Shown piece after piece: positions 1 through 11,337 of a DNA stretch of 64,000 nt (within the stretch, counting starts at the first letter, position 1; the number at the start of each line of letters is the position of its first letter). Source of the DNA: Lutraria lutraria (taxonomy: Eukaryota; Mollusca; Bivalvia; Venerida; Mactridae). Position numbers and translations under genes: made by a program. The notes under the pieces are model-generated. The model had not been told where the DNA came from, made no database searches, and worked only from the letters and a program-made list of their open reading frames with translations. The stretch lies in assembly GCA_964023205.1 (NCBI GenBank), contig OZ026834.1, positions 47,611,029-47,675,028 on the forward strand, given 5' to 3'.

Positions 1-527
1 CCTTTAAATAGCAGCTCTGATAATGGTGTTGCTCCTTTAAATAGCAGCTCTGATAATGGTGTTGCTCCTTTAAATAACAGCTCTGATAATGGTGTTGCTC
101 CTTTAAATAGCAGCTCTGATAATGGTGTTGCTCCTTTAAATAGCAGCTCTGATAATGGTGTTGCTCCTTTAAATAGCAGCTCTGATAATGGTGCTGCTCC
201 TTTAAATAGCAGCTCTGATAATGGTGTTGCTCCTTTAAATAACAGCTCTGATAATGGTGTTGCTCCTTTAAATAGCAGCTCTGATAATGGTGCTGCTCCT
301 TTAAATAACAGCTCTGATAATGGTGTTCTCCTTTAAATAACAGCTCTGATAATGGTGTTGCTCCTTTAAATAACAGCTCTGATAATGGTGTTGCTCCTTT
401 AAATAACAGCTCTGATAATGGTGTTGCTCCTTTAAATAGCAGCTCTGATAATGGTGTTGCTCCTTTAAATAACAGCTCTGATAATGGTGCTGCTCCTTTA
501 AATAACAGCTCTGATAATGATGCTGTT
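1..527 (+). repeat. 33-bp coding-like minisatellite, about 16 copies
   Basis: An exact 33-bp unit begins CCTTTAAATAGCAGCTCTGA and repeats from the first base of the window, so the array continues to the left. The unit is 11 codons and reads PLNSSSDNGVA without stops. Copies differ by a few substitutions (AGC/AAC, GTT/GCT). The tenth copy (298-329) lacks one base, which puts a stop in the upstream frame; the later copies stay open in another frame up to a TGA at 603-605. Decayed copies can be followed to about 627, directly before a LINE endonuclease fragment. The array may be a low-complexity part of that LINE's reading frame or an independent satellite. I see no intact gene. Confidence 0.9.
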
Positions 528-627
528 CCTGAAACCAGCTCTAATACTGATACTATAGTTTATCAAATAACAGCCCTAATAAAGATCCTGTTAAAAAATT
601 ATTGAATAACAGCTTAATAATACTACA

Positions 628-850
628 TTAAATAGCAATAAAGGGATACAAATTACTAGCCTAAATATTCGACATATATTGCCTAAATTAGACGAAATCA
701 AATTTCAGTTACTACAAAATAACAAACCCAAGTTTTTTGGTTTATCTGAAACATTTTTGACAGAAAAGACTTGCGACAGCTCTTTCATTGGTAGTACACT
801 CCGTCATCAAGCAACTACGAATGGATACACATCGTACACTTATTTGACAA
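628..850 (+). pseudogene. LINE endonuclease N-terminal fragment
   Basis: The frame starting at 628 reads through ITSLNIRHILPKLDEIKFQL and LGLSETFLTEK-like text (here FFGLSETFLTEK). This matches the start of the APE-type endonuclease of jockey/CR1-like non-LTR retrotransposons, where a first strand (SLNIRxLLPKLDEI) is followed by the GLSET/GLCET motif that holds the catalytic Glu. The similarity fades after about residue 60, before the rest of the nuclease, and a different dispersed repeat begins near 890. It is therefore a truncated, inactive fragment. No start codon or upstream ORF1 can be defined. Confidence 0.7.
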
Positions 851-889
851 TATCTCCTCGACTCAAAGTTTTACCCCCACTACCATTGT

Positions 890-1580
890 ATGATAGGAGT
901 CACTTTGTCAGTCGGTCGGTCTGTCCCAAAGTTTGTCCACACTGTATCTTCTCTATGGATTGAAGGATTTTTGAATTACTTGTTACATTTGTTCACCATC
1001 ACGGGACGGTGTGTCATGAGATAGAATTACGTCAATATCTCAAAGGTCAAGGTCACACTTGTAGTTCAAAGGTAAAAAAATGGCCATAAATTAACTTGTT
1101 CGGACCATAACTATGTCATTCATAGTTAGATTTTAAAATCACTTGATACCCTTGTTCACCATCATGGGACAGTGTGTCATGCGAAAGAATAACGTCAATA
1201 TATCCAAGGTCAATGTCACACTTGGAGTTCAAAGGTAAAAAAATGGCCATAAATTAACTTGTTCGGACTATAACTATGTCATTCATAGTGAGATTTTAAA
1301 ATCACTTGATACACTTGTTCACCATCATGGGACGGTGTGTCATGCGAAAGAATTACGTCAATATATCCAAGGTCAAGGTCACACTTGGAGTTCAAAGGTA
1401 AAAAATGGCCATAAATTAGATGTACGGGCCATAACTATGTCATTCATAGTGAGATTTAAAAATCACTTGGTACATTTGTTCACCATCGTGGGACGGTGTG
1501 TCATGCGAAATAATTACGAATTTCAAAGGTCATGGTCACACTTGAATATCAATTCTCAAAAATGGCCATAAATTATCTTG
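890..1580 (+). repeat. Dispersed repeat with ~163-bp tandem units (Helentron-like style)
   Basis: The block opens with GGAGTCACTTTGTC followed by a short CGGT/CTGT-rich stretch. It then carries about 3.6 tandem units; the landmark GTTCACCATC recurs at about 991, 1154, 1317 and 1478, giving a period of 161-163 bp. Small reading frames inside are by-products of the tandem unit. A related block lies at 6000. Unit length, the lead-in microsatellite and wide dispersal resemble the non-autonomous Helitron/Helentron-type elements (such as the pearl family) described in bivalves; that classification is an inference. Confidence 0.75.
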
Positions 1581-2616
1581 TCTTTTAGTTATCTAATTAG
1601 CTGATCACCATCATTATAATAACAAGCAATCACAGGGATTATCGCACGGATTTTGTACAACTAAAAGCAATCGCACGGACTGAAGTGTATGTGTTGCGGC
1701 TGGCCATACATCTGTGACAAGGCGGTATGTGGAGGTATTTTAGTCACTCTGTGGCAGTTATAGTTTCTGCATGAAATCGTCAAATTGATATAAAATGATA
1801 TCGCGCACCAAGGATCTACTGTTGCATATTATGTTTTCGTGAAAATGGTTTGTAGTAAGTCTCTTTAGTAAAGGCCTGAAAACGGGATAAGTTTTAACTT
1901 GTACGTGATACGTTCCGTACTTTTCTTATAAAATGCAATAAAACATGGCAAAACTTCTTTATCTCATTTCTTAACGCACCAGGGAATAAACAGAGTGTCT
2001 ATTGTAACGGTTTCTAGTTTGTTTCGGAATATTTAGCTTCTGAAGTCAGCATTTCTCAGATTTTGTAGTATAAAAAGAAAATCGCACCACCCGGACTCAA
2101 TTTAAGAAATGATAACATCCGTACCCAATATATTCAACGATTTATTTTGGAATAAATTATGTTCACATACTCTTGTAATGTCATTTTGTATGCGTAATTT
2201 CATTTAAGATAAAAAGTATACTATAGAATGATTTAATTTATGCTTCAGGCTTTAGTATCAAGATTTACCTTGAGTAGGTGGAGAACCTGCTTGTAGTAAG
2301 TCCTCATCCTGAAAACTGACAAAGATAACAGCAAACTGTCAATTGTGCTTGCCAGAGGATTGTACAGAAAAAAATTGCAACCAGACCAGCCTGACAAATC
2401 AACAATATGGACACAGAAACAAATGATCTGCAATTAAATATTTCATATCTTGATATTCTGAAATACTAAAAAGTCTGGAAAAAAACACAAACTATGGAGA
2501 AAAATCAGTTGACTAAGGATAGCATTTTTACTTGATGTACATTTGTATATGTTTTAATCAGACAGTTGAAAGGTTGGGAATGGAACCTTAATGACTATTT
2601 TGTGGTATAAAAAGTA
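1581..2616. other. AT-rich non-coding stretch
   Basis: I see no gene, tandem repeat or inverted repeat here. The short minus-strand reading frame at 2245-2433 has no recognisable domain. Confidence 0.5.
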
Positions 2617-2948
2617 CAGTGTGGGGAATCCACGTGACCTAGTGACGTCACAATGTTATCGTTACAAGCGCATTTTCTGTCATTCGAACTAGGAAAACAT
2701 CACGTAAATGCATTATTTTTCGCTTTCTACTAAAGCCACATAACTGTTGTAACTCCTTACATAAAGGGCTACCTCCGGTTCACTGTAGGCCCTCTACTTT
2801 TTTGTTTTTCGTGTCCAAACCGTTTGACAGTGTTATGAAAATGAACGTTATTTTTACAAGAAAATTTTAGAAAACGGTTTTTGGACAAGAAAAGTAAAAA
2901 AGTAGAGGGCTTTGTGACGTCACTAGGTCACGTGGATTCCCCACACTG
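2617..2948. mobile_element. 332-bp MITE with 5-bp target duplication
   Basis: The left end CAGTGTGGGGAATCCACGTG and the right end are inverted copies over about 36 bp, including GACCTAGTGACGTCAC. The element is flanked on both sides by AAGTA (2612-2616 and 2949-2953), a clean 5-bp target-site duplication. A second internal inverted repeat pairs about 2789-2825 (GCCCTCTACTTTTTT) with 2870-2910, so the right half can fold by itself. There is no coding capacity. The superfamily is uncertain; a 5-bp duplication is uncommon among MITEs. Confidence 0.85.
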
Positions 2949-3010
2949 AAGTATGTGCTGTTCAAATATTCTATGACTCATTGTTTTTTATTCAGCTGAA
3001 GATGTTAAAT

Positions 3011-4317
3011 TTTTAGCTCACCAGAGCACAAAGTGCTCATGGTGAGCTATTGTGATCGCCCGTTGTCCGTCGTCGGTGCGTGCGTCACTGCGTCAACAAT
3101 TGCTTTAAACAATATCTCCTGAAACATTTCAACGAAACTTTAAAGGGATGTTCGTTGCATGAAGCTATACCAAAATTGGTAATTAATTTCATTAAAAAAT
3201 CTGGTAGCCATGGCAACCAATATGAAAAACTTTTAAAAGTTCCTTGTCCAAAACCACAGGACCTAGAGCTTATAGTTATTTGGTATGTAGCATTGTGTAG
3301 TTGACCTCTACCAAGTTTTTTCAAATTATGGCCCTTGGATCAAAATTGGCTCCGCACCGGGGTTAGTTGATTTTACATAGACTTATATATGGAAATTATA
3401 AAAAATCTTCTTGTCAGAAACTACAATGCCTAGGACTTAGATATTTGTTGTGTATACTAAGCATTGTCTAGTGGACCTCTACTAAGTTTGTTCAAATTAT
3501 TGGCCCGCTTGGCTATCTCAGCGTTAGAGTGTTTGTCTACTGAACACGAGGTTGTGAGTTCGAACACGGGCGAGACTCACACTGTGCGTGACAAATTTGA
3601 CTCAAGATATTACATCCTATGTTAAATGGTCCTCCACCTCTTAATTATGTGGGGAAGCTTGGCAGAGACTTGCGAATAGAATGTGGTTATATAGTATTTA
3701 TATAGTATTGGTTAAGGTCTAAATGATGCCCAGGAAAGCTAATTAGGATAACTGCCCGCCGCAGGGCGGGCAGTATGACTGAAGTAATGAAAATGGTGTT
3801 AAACACGATGAAACATGCAAAGAAATAAAATGATTGCCCTAGGGTCAAAATTGGCCCCGCCCCAGGGGTCACTTGATTGTACATAGACTTATATAGGGAA
3901 ATTTTAAAAATCTTCTGGTCAGAAACTACAATGCCTACAGCTTAGATATTTACTGTGTTGCATTGTCTAGTGGACCAGTTCCAAGTTTGTTCAAATTATT
4001 GCCCTGGGGTCCAAATTAGCCCAATTCAGGGGTTTTACCAAGTTTGTAAAAATTATGGCACCAGGGTTTATTTGATTGTACATGGACTTATACAGGAAAA
4101 TTGAATGAAATCTACTTGTCAGAAACTACATAAGTTAGACTTAAGATGCTTGTATGTAGCATCATCTACTTGACTTCGGCCTAATTTGGTAATATTATGG
4201 CCCTGGGGTAAAAATTGGCTCCACCCTGGTGTCACTTGAATTTACTTAAAAAGAATTCTGTCTGTAAGAATCTTTTTTCTGGTGAGCGATATTGGGCCAT
4301 CATGGTCCTCTTGTTTT
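3011..4317 (+). repeat. AGCTCACC-family dispersed repeat, copy 1
   Basis: The repeat starts with TTTTTAGCTCACCAGAGCA and ends with GGTGAGC followed by GGGCCATCATGGTCCTCTTG. The interior is built of diverged units of about 150-160 bp containing CAAGTTTGTTCAAATTATTG, then GGTCAAAATTGGC, then ACTTATATAGG. Further copies lie at 32791, 48566 and 56768. The ends are weak inverted repeats (AGCTCACC/GGTGAGC). It carries no protein-coding potential. A SINE-like insertion interrupts this copy at 3503-3830. Confidence 0.85.
3503..3830 (+). mobile_element. tRNA-derived SINE-like insertion
   Basis: This segment interrupts the flanking repeat at its conserved word CAAATTATTGCCCTAGGG, which resumes at about 3831. 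Near its start is a tRNA-like pol III promoter: an A-box-like GGCTATCTCAGCGTTAGAG and a B-box-like GGTTGTGAGTTCGAACACG. ATTG flanks both sides, a possible short target duplication. It is not a functional tRNA, because no acceptor stem closes. Confidence 0.65.
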
Positions 4318-5999
4318 TAAATATGTTATTATTCTTGAGTGTCTTAATTTAAGTGACAGTCAAACCTGTAAGTGGTCACCTTATAGGTCAACAAAGGACA
4401 CCCTTGGTCAAGACTGGGTAAGACAAAATGTGGTTTTATTGACAGTTTGTCTGTATTCATATATTCAGCAGAGCTAAATTAGATATACCTGATTCATATA
4501 ACGAATTTGATTCTTACAACAATGATAAAATGTCTGAAGTAAAGAGCTATATCAAAATACAGTGAAATACATGTGTGGCAATAATTGAAAAAAGTCTTAC
4601 TTTTTTTTAATATATTAAAGTTTTATAATGATATGTGTTTTATAATTATTACACTCTAAAAGTTGCAATAAATTCGTTACAAGTTTTAATTGTACCTTCC
4701 TTAGCTGCAAATTGTATGAATAATCACTGTGGTGTTTATCAATTGATGGTTGTATTATTGTCTGCCATTATCTATATGCAAAGCGTACTTGATAGTCATC
4801 AAGCATGTCCGAAAGTTTCATTTAAGCAGTATGACTAAACATATGGCTCATATCCGTGGATATTTGTGTATACGACTTGACAGAATGGCCAACGACCTTC
4901 GTGCTTTGAATCATTGTCCTTGGTCAGTAGATGAACATTGGCTTAGGTCAGTAGATGACTCCTACAGATTTTAGGGTCAAAAGGCCAAGGTCATATGACC
5001 TTCAGTGGAAAAACAGTCTATTACTTTACAACGAGAATGACCAAATTGAATAATTCTCATACTTCAAAATAGCACTGGACTTGGTCAGTAGATTGCCACT
5101 ATTGAATAACAGTATTAAACACAAACAATTCTTTTTCATCAGTTCTTCGGTGTTGCCTTTGATGCTTATGCATCAATGCTTTTCTTGTACTTAACATAAA
5201 ACTGTTCAATGGTTTATTTCTTTTTTATTGCTAAGAGACTAGTGAAGTGTATGTCCTTCTTCAATGTCAAGCACATATATGTATATTATAAATGAAAAGT
5301 CGGTCCGTTAGTGCAAATGTTAAAATATGTGCATGGGTATATACGAACCATATATGGGTACATATATTTCTCTTCTTTGCGTCGTATGAAGAAATCACTT
5401 TCCGGCATTACTTACCTAGATGTTATATCGATACATCAGTTCGTTAGCTGGTTAGAACAACATGTTTACTTCATTTGAAAATGTATGAACTATAGTGGCT
5501 GATTTGTGCCATTTCATGTCTTCAAAAGACGATTACACGACGACACGAACACGCGATAAAATGCTCACTTATCGTGTCTTCGCCTTCGACTTTTGATGGC
5601 GAAGACACGAAGACACAATATAATATTGTAGTCGAAATGACGATGTTTTAATAAGGGAAACGAAATCTTCTTTTGTAGAGTTATCGAGTCGGCCGATATG
5701 AAATTTTTGTATCGGCGCACTATACATAGTTCCCACAAAATATTATGGGGGATAAAATATATATATAAGTCGACTTGAACTCGCGATAAAAAAAGTTTTG
5801 TTATCTCAATTTATTTTTTTACAGTTATGAAAACTAGAGAGCTTAAGGTTGCCAACAGTATTAATCTTAAAATAATATATTATGAAGTAGAAAAGTTAAG
5901 ATGGGGACCATGTATTCCGAACACAATATTCTGTGATAAAAAATAGTTTTACCCATCTTTAACCAGGAATAAATACATAAAAACAATACGGGCTATATA
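4318..5999. other. Non-coding, with one 13-bp hairpin
   Basis: No gene is recognised. At 5572-5610 the arms TCGTGTCTTCGCC and GGCGAAGACACGA form a perfect 13-bp stem with a 13-base loop, inside a run rich in ACGACACGAACACG-like words. The overlapping small reading frames at 4635-4974 have no domain and look fortuitous. Confidence 0.5.
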
Positions 6000-6960
6000 T
6001 TAGGAGTCACTTTGTCCGTCGGTCTGTCCCAAACTTTGTCCACGCTGTATCTTCTCTATGGATTGAAGGATTTTTGAATTACTTGTTACATTTGTTTACC
6101 ATCATGGGACGGTGTGTCATGCGAAAGAATTACGTCAATATCTCCAAGGTCAAGGTCACACTTGGAGTTCAAAGGTCATAAATTAGCTTGTACGGGCCAT
6201 AACTATGTCATTCATTGTGAGATTTTAAACTCACTTGTTACATTTGTTCACCATCATGGGACGGTTTGTCATGCGAAAGAATTACGTCAATATCTCCAAG
6301 GTCAAGGTCACATTTGGAGTTCAAAGGTAAAAAATGGCCATAAATTAGCTTGTACGGGCCATAACTATGTCATTCATTTTTATGGGATTTTGCCGAAACT
6401 TTCAAAGACTTGTTGTTACCGCTCATATATTCCGGATTTTATGATTCGATCAATTTTTACGGATTTATGGCCCTTTGTTTATTTTCTGCGATTGTAACAG
6501 CGAAATACTCCCCGTTTCCTTCTTTTCTCAAGGGATTTTGATACAACTTTCATGAAACTATTGTTATCAAGATACCCAATGCATACTGTCAAAGTTTTAT
6601 GATTCGATCATTATTGACGGAGTTATGGTCCTTTGTTTATTTTGTGCATATGTAATATATAGAGAAATACTCTTTTATATTTCTCAAGGGATTTTGACCA
6701 AACTTTTATAGAACTATTGTTACCAAGTTCCCCAGTACATATTGTGTGGGTTTTGTGATTCTATCATTTTAGCCGATTTATGGCCCTTTCTTTGTCTGTA
6801 CCAAATTTTAACTTTGTCTATTAAATCAAAAGGCTACTGCCTACAATCATCGAACTTCATATCTTGGTTCATCATGACAGTCTTCACAGGACCTGTGCAT
6901 TTTCAAATTAAAGGGCACCCAGAGGGGACATTGTGCTTTTAAAACACAGTCATCTTGTTT
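6000..6960 (+). repeat. Composite of dispersed tandem-unit repeats
   Basis: From 6003 the block repeats the GGAGTCACTTTGTC lead-in and then two units like those at 991-1575 (landmark at 6094 and 6246). From about 6385 a different unit of about 170 bp recurs 2.5 times (ATTTTATGATTCGATCA and TTATGGCCCTTTGTTTAT). The last part (6780-6960) matches 46170-46385 in COQ6 intron 2. The 127-aa reading frame at 6114 is a product of the repeat. Confidence 0.75.
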
Positions 6961-9019
6961 ACTCTATTTTTGCACGATGAGTCTGATCGAGATGCCAAAG
7001 ACATGTATCGCCTTAAACACGGTACCTTGATTGGATAATTGACGCTTAAAGTGTCAATATTTAATAAGAAAGGGTCCCATTGCTGCACTATTAATCTATT
7101 ATTTTTTCAAACCTTTATAAACTTGGAAATATGAAACACAACAGAAGTAGGGGATAATTGCAAACACTAGATCAGAGTTTCTCATTGGTCATCGTATTGA
7201 AATCAAAGTACTGAATGTACTGTCGGAACTTGATTTTTTCCATACGAAGCAAAAAGAGAAATGTGTACCCACATCGTTCAAACATTTTTAACATTTATTC
7301 CTACGGACCGTTTTTTTTTCATTCATATTGTAATGCAGGTCATACGCATGCATGTGAAGGGCATACATTAGCGCTTTACTAGTCTCTTTGCTAAAATTTT
7401 AAAATGAAAAAAATATTGGAAAATTTAATGTTTAGCACATTAATTGAAGACCACAAACTAGTGAACAACAGGTATCAGTAACAGTAGATACCAACACCGA
7501 TTCTTCTGATTTTAACACAACAGAACATCGTCGCATTGAACACAATCTGGGTCACTCAAATAAAAAGACCCTGACACAATAGAGTGGGCCTATAAATTAT
7601 GGCCTACAGCTTACCCGATGTTGCACAAGATTCAGACGTGATAATGTTATTCTAAATAATCTTGCATAAAAAGAATGAATTCTTTATCATTCTTAAAAGC
7701 CCATAACCAGTAATTTACGTTCGTATTCAGCGAATTATTATACGTAAGCCGCAGTGAAAACCTCCGCAGTTTACCCGACATGAACTCATTCTATAAATAG
7801 CGATTGCATCATCTATCTATATATACTGCAACACGATCAAGCTAACACTATTTGATGAGTTACGATTAGATGAAAATTCGCCGTCATATCAAAATCAAAG
7901 CACTGAGAGTACTTTTGTACTATCAGAAGCAAAAGTTAAAATGTAATTCATAATATCCGGTAGATGTGCATTATATAATACCAAAAAGCTCAACCAACTC
8001 TAGGCACCATTTTTCAAAATCAAATGTATATATTGTTTGGACTAATAATTTCCTCAAAAGTCAGTTTTGGCTCAGTGAAATGAAGACGTTTTGGTAGAGG
8101 TTCACTTGTCATGTTCCCAATTCTGTTAAAGTTGATAGTAAACTCATACCTTCACTTCCTGTTCATGAGTAAAACACGCCTGACTTTTAAAACTTCGTAA
8201 TTATATGTAATAATAGAGTTAGTTTTTCCTTCATTAGGGTTAACTCTTTAGCGATGTGATTGAGTGTTAATTTATTTTAAGTTTTATGTTGAAGATGTTT
8301 TTATTAAATATGTATTATACAAACCCATCTCGCAAATAAGAAATTCATTCCGCAAGATCGAGTGCATTCCGTACTTTATATCTATCCGGTAGGCGGAGTT
8401 ACGGTTAACTGGTGTTCTCGCCCTGCTAGTGTCTTTTTGCGATTCCCATGTATATAGTAGCGAAGCGTACTATGAATGACTTTTGTGCGGATGAATACTG
8501 AATTATTGAACTCAATAGTTTTACAGTTGGAAATGCAATTACAATGTAATTATTCAAAATGAACATAATCCTGCAATATATCCAACTTGTATCATAACTG
8601 CAATCGGTAGAGTTATACAACCAGAGGTACTATTTTTCAACGCGAATGTATGGCGTCACGTTTTTGTCAACACAAAACTGGGTGTCTTTTGCTTCTAATA
8701 ATGTTGAAAAGGCACAAAACACACACATCTATTGGTAGATATTTGCAAATGCATGCATACGTCAGTAGAGATGTTTCTGAACCATCGAACGAAACCGGAA
8801 GCAGAATTAGTTTTACATAAGCATGATGTGCAAAACAGCCTCTTAGGTGCCGTATTTTATTGGACAGTGGATATGCGGTTTTTTAATATCTCATATATCT
8901 ACCGACAAGCACTTATTTAGATACGATGACTTGAATGATAAAATGATTTGAAATATATTTAGATCCGACACACTTAATTGAAGAAATATACCAGATACAT
9001 CTATATAATCACATTATTT
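6961..9019. other. Non-coding DNA with weak repeat traces
   Basis: I recognise no gene. ATCAAAGTACTGAATGTACT at about 7202 and a similar word at about 7893 recur at 14239, 28297, 29305 and 35475, sometimes inverted, and may mark element ends. A TATA-like CTATAAATAGCGA at about 7792 has a counterpart at about 19534. Confidence 0.4.
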
Positions 9020-9942
9020 AGTTGCGTACTATTTCCAAAAGTTTAGATTGCTGGATGATAACAAAGGAACTAGATTTTGATAAAATCAAGTTCCAAAAAA
9101 CATCCGTCGACCTAACAACAGCACGAAAAATAGTACTTTTTGTTGTATACGTATGCATTGCAGACTTCGCAGTTTTGATAAAGGTTTGGGGCACATTGCA
9201 GGATTCTGTTTATTTTGAAAGCATGTGGAATATTTTTAGCAATTAAACTAAGTATGAAAATTAAGTATTCATTCCCACAAAAGTTTCATTCATTTACTGT
9301 TGAGGTAGCAAAAATTACTATTACATGTACATTTGTATTGAAAAAACATGTATTTTTATTCAGCAAAGTTGTACAGGAACACTATATTGTCTCTTGGCAG
9401 TAGTGATACTACATTTAAGTACACAAGGTTAAATGCGCAGTATACAGTAACCAGATGGGTACATCGTTCACTTAGTAACAGACATTTGCGGTTTAAGACG
9501 GTGACGGTGGTGGACATCGGATTTGGGATTAAATTCGGGGGTCATCTCAAAATTATTGATACATACTCTTGTATAGGGCAAGTGTTACTAATTATTGTGT
9601 TTGCATGTCAACTCAAAAAAAATGTTTAATTTACAATTTTATCCATTTTCATAAGAACTAGAACCAAACCGAGTATACGCATCAATTTCGGTACTTTTTG
9701 TAATGAATCTGTTATACGACTCTTGGTTGTCCCGAATTTATTCTGCCAGAGGGCGTTTCTGCTGTCGCCTGCGTCTACCAGGTATCTGTCATCAACGTGG
9801 CTCTTTCCCGTCACTGGCATCGGGCGACTGCATTTTCAAGTGACTCCTAAATTGGTACATACTCAAAAGCTCTAAGCTGATTCTATGAGAATGTAATTGT
9901 AAACAGAAATGCACATTCATGAACAAAACTACTTACGTCTGT

Positions 9943-10011
9943 ATTTGTCATATTGTTAAAATCAAAATTTGTTAATCATTAACAAATTTTGATTTTAACA
10001 ATATGACAAAT
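9943..10011. repeat. Perfect 34-bp palindrome with 1-base spacer
   Basis: Arms 9943-9976 and 9978-10011 are exact reverse complements around a single C. The left arm is present in the related copy at about 26336-26370, where the sequence then jumps to the equivalent of 10915. The right arm begins exactly where the two copies diverge. Confidence 0.95.
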
Positions 10012-11337
10012 TATATTGAATACTGATATTATTTTTAAAAAATATATTTTTTCAGAGTTTCCAATATCTTGTTTGCCTTACTTAGCACAGTCATATTAGA
10101 GATCGCGTTCCAACAACGACTTGTATCTGGTCGGGAAATAAGAATCACTATGTCAGTTTCGCTTGTCCCCGAGCTGTGTAAAAACATGCATTTTTTAGAA
10201 ATGCGAAAGTTGAAAGATTAACCGTGCGAAAAAGTAACCGTGCCCGTAGAAAAACTCAACATATTTTGTTCAGTCGAACGATTGGATTTTTGAATTATAT
10301 ATTCATATAATTATTTCCTTTAGTAGTGTGAAACAGGGATGCTATATATCCCTGTGTGAAATGGATATATATACACGTACGTATAGAACTGAGTTCTGTA
10401 AGGTGTTTGATTCCGAAAAATCAAAAGATATTACTGCTGTAATATTTCATCTAATAGTATAATTTTATGTACTTTCCTTGACCTTCTGTAAAGTCATTAA
10501 ATTGGAATCAAACAACAGCAGTTTACTGCTGGTTTGTTAATGTTATTCACATCAATATTCATTTATTCATTTAAAGATCAACATTAAAATATGTAATAAT
10601 GTATTTTAAAAAACAAAAATATGACATTTTTCTTTTAATTATTATGTTGAAGACCATGATCCTTCACCCTCGTGAGAAAAATAATACTCTCAAATTCCCT
10701 AAAACACAGATCGCACAAAAAACGACCAGGAGATATAGATCTCGGTTTAACGCTAAATAATCCATATTCGATAAGGTTAACTTGCTAAAATCAATACTGG
10801 CCACTTATTGGTTTTTTTGGCGTAAAGGGAAACAACTAGTTTATCACACAGGTAAAAAAATCAATAACGACAGGAGTTGTCTTTTCATAGGGAAATAGAG
10901 TCAATGTTCCGCATGGAACAAAATACAAGTAAATTAATTCAAAATAATCATGAATCTAGACTATTTATAGTTGTAGTGTAATTTACCCTGACAATGATAG
11001 CAACATACCTAAATATACGCATCATATATATTGTAGGACATCTGAATGATGCTCAGCGGTTTGGTTTAATGCGCCACATTAAAGAAACTGAGCTACCTTT
11101 TCCTACTTGGAGACAAAAAAGGGAAACTTAACATTATACCCATGACTAAACTTCGTCTAGAAAATTGAAGGCTACAAACCGAGATTTGTACCCGTCCGTA
11201 CACATGGTGCTCTGTGTATTCGCTAGTATCTACAGCTACAGCTGAGCGATGGTTTATTGATATGCTACACCAGAAACACTATGACAACAAGTAGATTGTC
11301 AAGCTTAGGACTAAATGTTTACACTGAAAAACAGCTT

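Noticed and set aside
1..527. 33-bp repeats as a CRISPR-like array
   Set aside because: The repeats are head to tail with no spacers, in an animal genome; this is a minisatellite.
3510..3600. tRNA gene
   Set aside because: A- and B-box-like words are present, but the acceptor and other stems do not close; it is part of a SINE, as are the similar words at 17960, 32250, 45725, 53670 and 58030.
6114..6497. 127-codon frame
   Set aside because: It lies in a dispersed tandem-unit repeat; a similar frame appears in the related block at 1335.
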